Below, piece by piece: positions 59,627 to 64,000 of a DNA stretch of 64,000 bases. The translations under genes and the position numbers were made by a program. The notes beneath the pieces were generated by a model. That model was not told the origin of the DNA and made no database searches. It worked only from the letters and a program-made list of their open reading frames with translations. Within the stretch, counting starts at the first letter, position 1. Each line of letters starts with the position of its first letter. The stretch covers positions 14,167,100 to 14,231,099 of the forward strand of contig NC_092250.1 of assembly GCF_036320965.1 (NCBI RefSeq), in the 5' to 3' direction. This DNA comes from Panulirus ornatus. Its lineage: Eukaryota > Arthropoda > Malacostraca > Decapoda > Palinuridae.

Positions 59627-62600
59627 CTATAAAAATACAAACAACAGTAATAAGACTGAAATATCCTTGTGAGGAAACTATATGTGATGAATACTTATAT
59701 AAGTAGTTCAGAGAAGAGATAAGTAGTTTTGATTCATAGAAGCTGTATCATGATAGTGTGCGAGCTGGAAGGCCTATACCAGCCTAAATTTGACAAATAG
59801 GCTTGACTGGTCTGCCGTAAATAACAGCAAACCAAAATTTAACAAAAGTGACCACAAAGCATCAAACAAACAGATATCTGGAGTTCATCTATCAGTTGCT
59901 GCTGGCACAGCAGGTTTCATTCATAATGTAGTGTAGACCTAATAGACATAAAAAGGTGAGCGTCAAAGCAAAGTCAAGCCCTCTATTTCACAAACTACAA
60001 TTTCAAAGATCAAATTTTCTCTAAAAGTAAACTTAAAGGACTAAATGAAGGACTAAATAAGTGAGCTATGCATGCACTTAAAGCTCTTAGAGTTAAGCCA
60101 GAAGTTAAAGATGGAAATGGAAGGGAGGTATTCACATTTTCACAGGTTACGGTTGTTTTATTCAGAGAGAAAATTACACATAATACAGGTGCCTGTGCAG
60201 AGATTACATTGTTTTCCAACTAAAATAAGAACAAATCAAAGTACAGGAACCCCTATGCAAGCTAAACATGTAGGTATTTGTGATTTCTTGTTCTGTAATA
60301 AACTTTGTTGCTGTGGTCTTGCTATCATTTCACTGGTTAACATATCATTGGAAATTCCCTCTTCGACTTTATCCTAATCTTTTTCATCACTGCCTTCTCT
60401 CTCTTTATTTTCTAGAGTTACTGCTTGTTTCATTATATCTGCATTAGATGATGATACACAGCAGGTGCATCACTAAGTTCTTGGTCACCTCTTTGAAAAC
60501 AGGATTGGATATACCTTTGGTATACTTCATTAACTCATTTATGATTTGTTTTTCTTCTGATGTTTGAAATTCAGTAAACTTTCATTATCATTATATGAAA
60601 GAATCTTATTTTGCTTCTTTCAGTTATACACAAATGGGGAACCAGCACTGCAAATCTTGGAAAAAGTTTTTACTATAGTGCCCTTGTTCAGTTTTTCAAC
60701 ATGAACATGTTAGGAATTTTTTATTCTGCAAGGTTTTCCGAGGCTCAAGTTGTGATAGCAAGGAGTGTATTAATCCTGGGGTAGGATCTGAAGCTTTGAG
60801 TTTGTGAGATGAAATTACATTATGTTTTGACTCTTTCATGACTATTTTCAACTACCCCTTTCCCACTTTGCTCCTTCCTACACTTTACTCCAAAATAACT
60901 GAACCTATCCTCAACATCCAGTTTTTCAACATGTAAACTTATTTTACCATTTGACATCCCTTTCCAATCCAAAAATGGTATCCTACTTTTATTCACATTT
61001 ACTTTCAGCATCCTCCTCTTGCATACATATGTCAGCATCCTCCTCTTGTATACATGTCAGCATCCTCCTCTTGTATACATAACTGAACCAGCCTGCCATT
61101 CTTTCCAACTCACTCTGGCTCAGCTAACAACACAGCATCATCTCCATACAACAACTGTAGCAGTTTCCAATTTGTTCCTCCACAGAGATGTAGCACTCTC
61201 ATCCATAAAATTATCAAATAACTAAGGTGACATCATACAACCTTAATGGACTTCACATTTACTACAAACTATTCAGTCATATCTCTTCTTAAACTCACAC
61301 ATGCATTACTTTCTTGTAAAAATCTCTTGACAGAAATGAAGTCAACATTATGTTCAAAAATTCCCAAGCTGTTCTTCTGTTTACCTTATTATGTTCCTTT
61401 TCTAAATCCATAAATGCTGCTTAACCCATTCTTCCCTTAAACCTTCCTCCACAACTTGGCTAAAAGTAAAAATCAGACCTGCATACCCTCTTCCCTTTCT
61501 ACACCAACCTTGTTCTTCATGAACATGGGACTTGTTAATTCTTTTTATATAAATGATCACTATCTTACCATACACCATACCAAATATGAAAAGGAGGTTC
61601 ATTTCTCTGAGTTTTACTCCCATTTCCTTTAAACAGTGATGGACTTATTGCCTTTGACCAAACATCAGGCGTCCTTTCTGTTGCATTTTCAACTCCACTC
61701 CTCACTCTCTCTCATCACTTAAATTATAGCCCAAGATTTTCCTTTTTTTAAAAGTACTGTCTTCCTCTTCCATATATTTATTTTTATTTCTCCATAATTC
61801 TATTCCTCTTATGCGAACAGATGTCTTTTTCACATCTCAGATCAGTTTGTCAATATATTTACTGTATCTCTTACAAATCATATCCTTTGTTAGTAGCATT
61901 CTCCCAGATTTGTTTAACATACCTCCCTTCTACTCTTATTCACCTTCTACAATACCTTGTTTACCTTCTTTAAAGCCTAATTCAATGTTTTTCTTAAAAG
62001 GTGCACATGACTATGCTGACTTAAAATGTAAACACTGATATATACGATCAGGAGGCCCATTACTAAAATCAATATAATAATGGACAGTTTTGCATAAAAA
62101 CAAAATCATTAGCTCAGAAATTCTAAATTTTGTTTTCCAGCCAAAATACATGTACTAAGCCAATGGTCTCAGCTCCATGAGCACGATCAAATGTGGATAT
62201 CAAAACCACCTAAAGTCTTCAGCTAAATGAAAAAATACCTTGTATGTTATTAAAAATAGAATACATTGTATGTTCTAATAAATAAAATGCCCTGAAAAGT
62301 TATGGGGAAACAACAATAACTCCAACTGGAACAATAATTGTGTAAATGCATTTCTGTTTTTGTTAAACACAAGCAAAGATTGCTGGATTATCACCAAAGA
62401 GAATCACTCACATCATCCCTCAACATCTCAAAGACTATTACCTTATTCAGTATTATATGCGAGGGAGGCATGTTGGGACAGAGAAATGAGGAGACTCTTT
62501 GCCATGGCTACAACCTTTGTAAGATTTCCCCAAGATAGATAGATATATAAAATTCTGGGTTTCCAATAACATCTTAAACACTCTGAATTTCTAAGCATGA

Positions 62601-63396
62601 ATGTATACAACAAAAAATAAATCAATCGAATCCATGAGTGTACAGGAGCCACAGAGGCAGGATGAAAATTAGGTTTCTCAAAAACTTTCTGATTGAAGAT
62701 GTTAAGCACTAGCCACAGAAACTGATATCAATTGCATATCATATCTTACCATGCAAGACATTAGCACAATGTAAGTAGACCAAACAAATTGTAGACTGAG
62801 GACTGAAGGACTCTGTGTTCCTTTTGAAATTCATTTAAGGGTGAGATTGGTTGCATATCCCATTAAAGTCAAAAACCCTTTTCCAGTTGCTCTTCTCAGG
62901 TGAACCACTAAGTAAACATTGGAGACAATTCTTTTATCAGAAGAAAATAATGTCAAAGCAATGAAATATGTTTGATGAATTTTTTATACAAGAAGCAAGC
63001 ATGTTAGCCTCAAAATTATTAAATATTTCTCCCACATTTGTTCTTCTAAAACATTCTTGCAACACAAAAAAATTATCTTCAAATGAATACTTACATATTT
63101 GCAACAAAGCCATCTTAAGGTGGGAATGCTAAACTTTCATGAATACTATTGAAAGTAAATGCCTCAAGCAGTGGGATGGTCAAATGGCTTGGAGCATATT
63201 AAAATATCTTGTCGGATATGTGTACATGTTTAATTCCTAAGGATAAAACAAAATTAATGTGAATAAGGCATAGCCCTGTTACCTAAATGTTGAACTCTTC
63301 AAAATGTTCATCTACATATCTTATCAGAGCTGTTTTCAGTTCTGATAAGTTCTGATATCTTTTATCAGGAATGGGACCTCTACAAAAACTACATAC
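59627..63396 (-). other. Intron inside the first MLLE domain, about 3.8 kb
   Basis: GT donor (gctcag|gtatgt) at 63396, AG acceptor at 59627. Contains an old LINE relic in the sense orientation (60815-61985) and otherwise unassigned AT-rich DNA. A possible read-through extension of the upstream exon ends at 63283. Confidence 0.75.
60815..61985 (-). mobile_element. Ancient LINE RT relic
   Basis: Minus-strand pieces resemble the RT of the other LINE copies but are much more diverged: KGRGYAGLIFTFSQVVEEG near 61450-61510 (compare SGRGCVDQMF at 41.5 kb) and CKRRMLKVNVNKS with FSYFGV near 60900-61030. Stops and frameshifts throughout. A short 25-bp tandem repeat (cagcatcctcctcttgtata) lies inside at 61010-61080. 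Confidence 0.75.
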
Positions 63397-63478
63397 CTGA
63401 GCACAAAGTTCTTGTTCAAGTGCTGACACTGCTTGGAAAAGTGCTACTCCAAGAGATTCTCGCACCTCTGAGTTAGGC
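63397..63478 (-). CDS. Coding exon of the tandem-MLLE protein (first half of first MLLE)
   Basis: 82 bp after a strong acceptor (gactttttcag). One base completes a split codon, then 27 codons PNSEVRESLGVALFQAVSAL then EQELCAQ lead to a phase-0 donor. RESLGVALFQAV corresponds to the RQxLGERLFPLI helix of MLLE domains. The upstream exon must end in phase 2 and was not found in the remaining 520 bp, so the protein's N-terminal part is outside the window. Confidence 0.85.
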
Positions 63479-63900
63479 CTGAAAAAGTCCATATTGTATG
63501 ATTTAATTTTCTTCCTTTTTTTTAGTATTGTATTTTTTTCTGACAGGGTGCAGTGTAACTGTAAATGGAGACTTTGGTCTCGTGCCATGTCTCCACTTGT
63601 GTTCAAAGTGAAAAAGTATGAAGTGCTTACATATGCAAGAAAGTTCATGTCTCACTTCAACTCACTGAATATAGGTTGAGGGTGTGTATGAAAGAACTGA
63701 GAAGCTGGATGCATCAGGTCTACTCCTTGTACTGTAAATAGGAATGGAGTTAGTGGGGGATAGTAATTTCTGGTCTTGTGTAACTCATACAGGTTCAATC
63801 ATGCATAACTATAACCATGTATAACTCTATTCAAAATTTTAAATATCATTTGGTAAATATTATAAAAAAATCCCTCTGTGTATGCACAATTAGGTATTCA

Positions 63901-63954
<54 letters not shown>

Positions 63955-64000
63955 TTATATATATTCCTCAAAAATTTCATTGATCCAGAGCAAATAGATA
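63479..64000. other. Upstream intron and (CA)n
   Basis: Intronic sequence of the minus-strand gene; (CA)24 at 63904-63951. 63590-63750 resembles 55440-55555. No further exon recognised. Confidence 0.6.

Overview
This window is eukaryotic, intron-bearing, repeat-dominated DNA with no prokaryotic features. The enormous density of (GA)n, (CA)n and (TA)n microsatellites, dozens of minisatellites, tRNA-derived SINE-like units and many broken copies of one non-LTR retrotransposon family point to a decapod crustacean. The wording of the LINE 3' region and of two other dispersed repeats matches, from memory, repeats of spiny lobsters (Panulirus); that species-level guess is an inference and no search was run.

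Layout. 1-18 kb holds minisatellites (units of 45, 30, 34, 35, 35, 45, 32, about 35 and 22 bp), including a 1.9-kb block of about 53 copies of a 35-mer, with microsatellites and the first LINE fragments between them. 18.9-25.4 kb is a large inverted duplication: arms at about 19.34-21.66 and 22.72-24.91 kb flank a 1-kb centre, and the arms differ by local tandem expansions. 25.7-26.8 kb is a mosaic of LINE and short-repeat pieces stitched together by (TA)n tracts. 27.36-27.52 kb is a neat TA-flanked palindromic MITE. 27.9-32.1 kb is a run of seven or more minisatellites, the last fused directly to a LINE reverse-transcriptase fragment. 33-39 kb has low-complexity unique DNA and four more tandem arrays. 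40.1-42.5 kb is the longest LINE copy (RT region, with frameshift and stop). 42.5-48.2 kb is short repeats. 48.2-50.3 kb is a decayed Ty3/Gypsy element (gag, CCHC knuckle, protease, RT/RNase H remnants, minus strand). 50.6-51.2 kb is a 33-bp array. 52.1-52.6 kb is a foldback pair.

From about 54 kb the composition changes to AT-rich, microsatellite-poor DNA with the one convincing host gene. Its last three coding exons lie on the minus strand (63478-63397, 59626-59510, 57307-57056), with GT/AG borders and compatible phases. They encode two successive PABC/MLLE domains at the C-terminus of a protein whose upstream part is outside the window. An MLLE domain binds PAM2 peptides in translation and mRNA-decay factors; two in tandem is unusual for an animal protein.

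Most long open frames here are not genes. They come from tandem repeats whose units lack stop codons or from dinucleotide runs.
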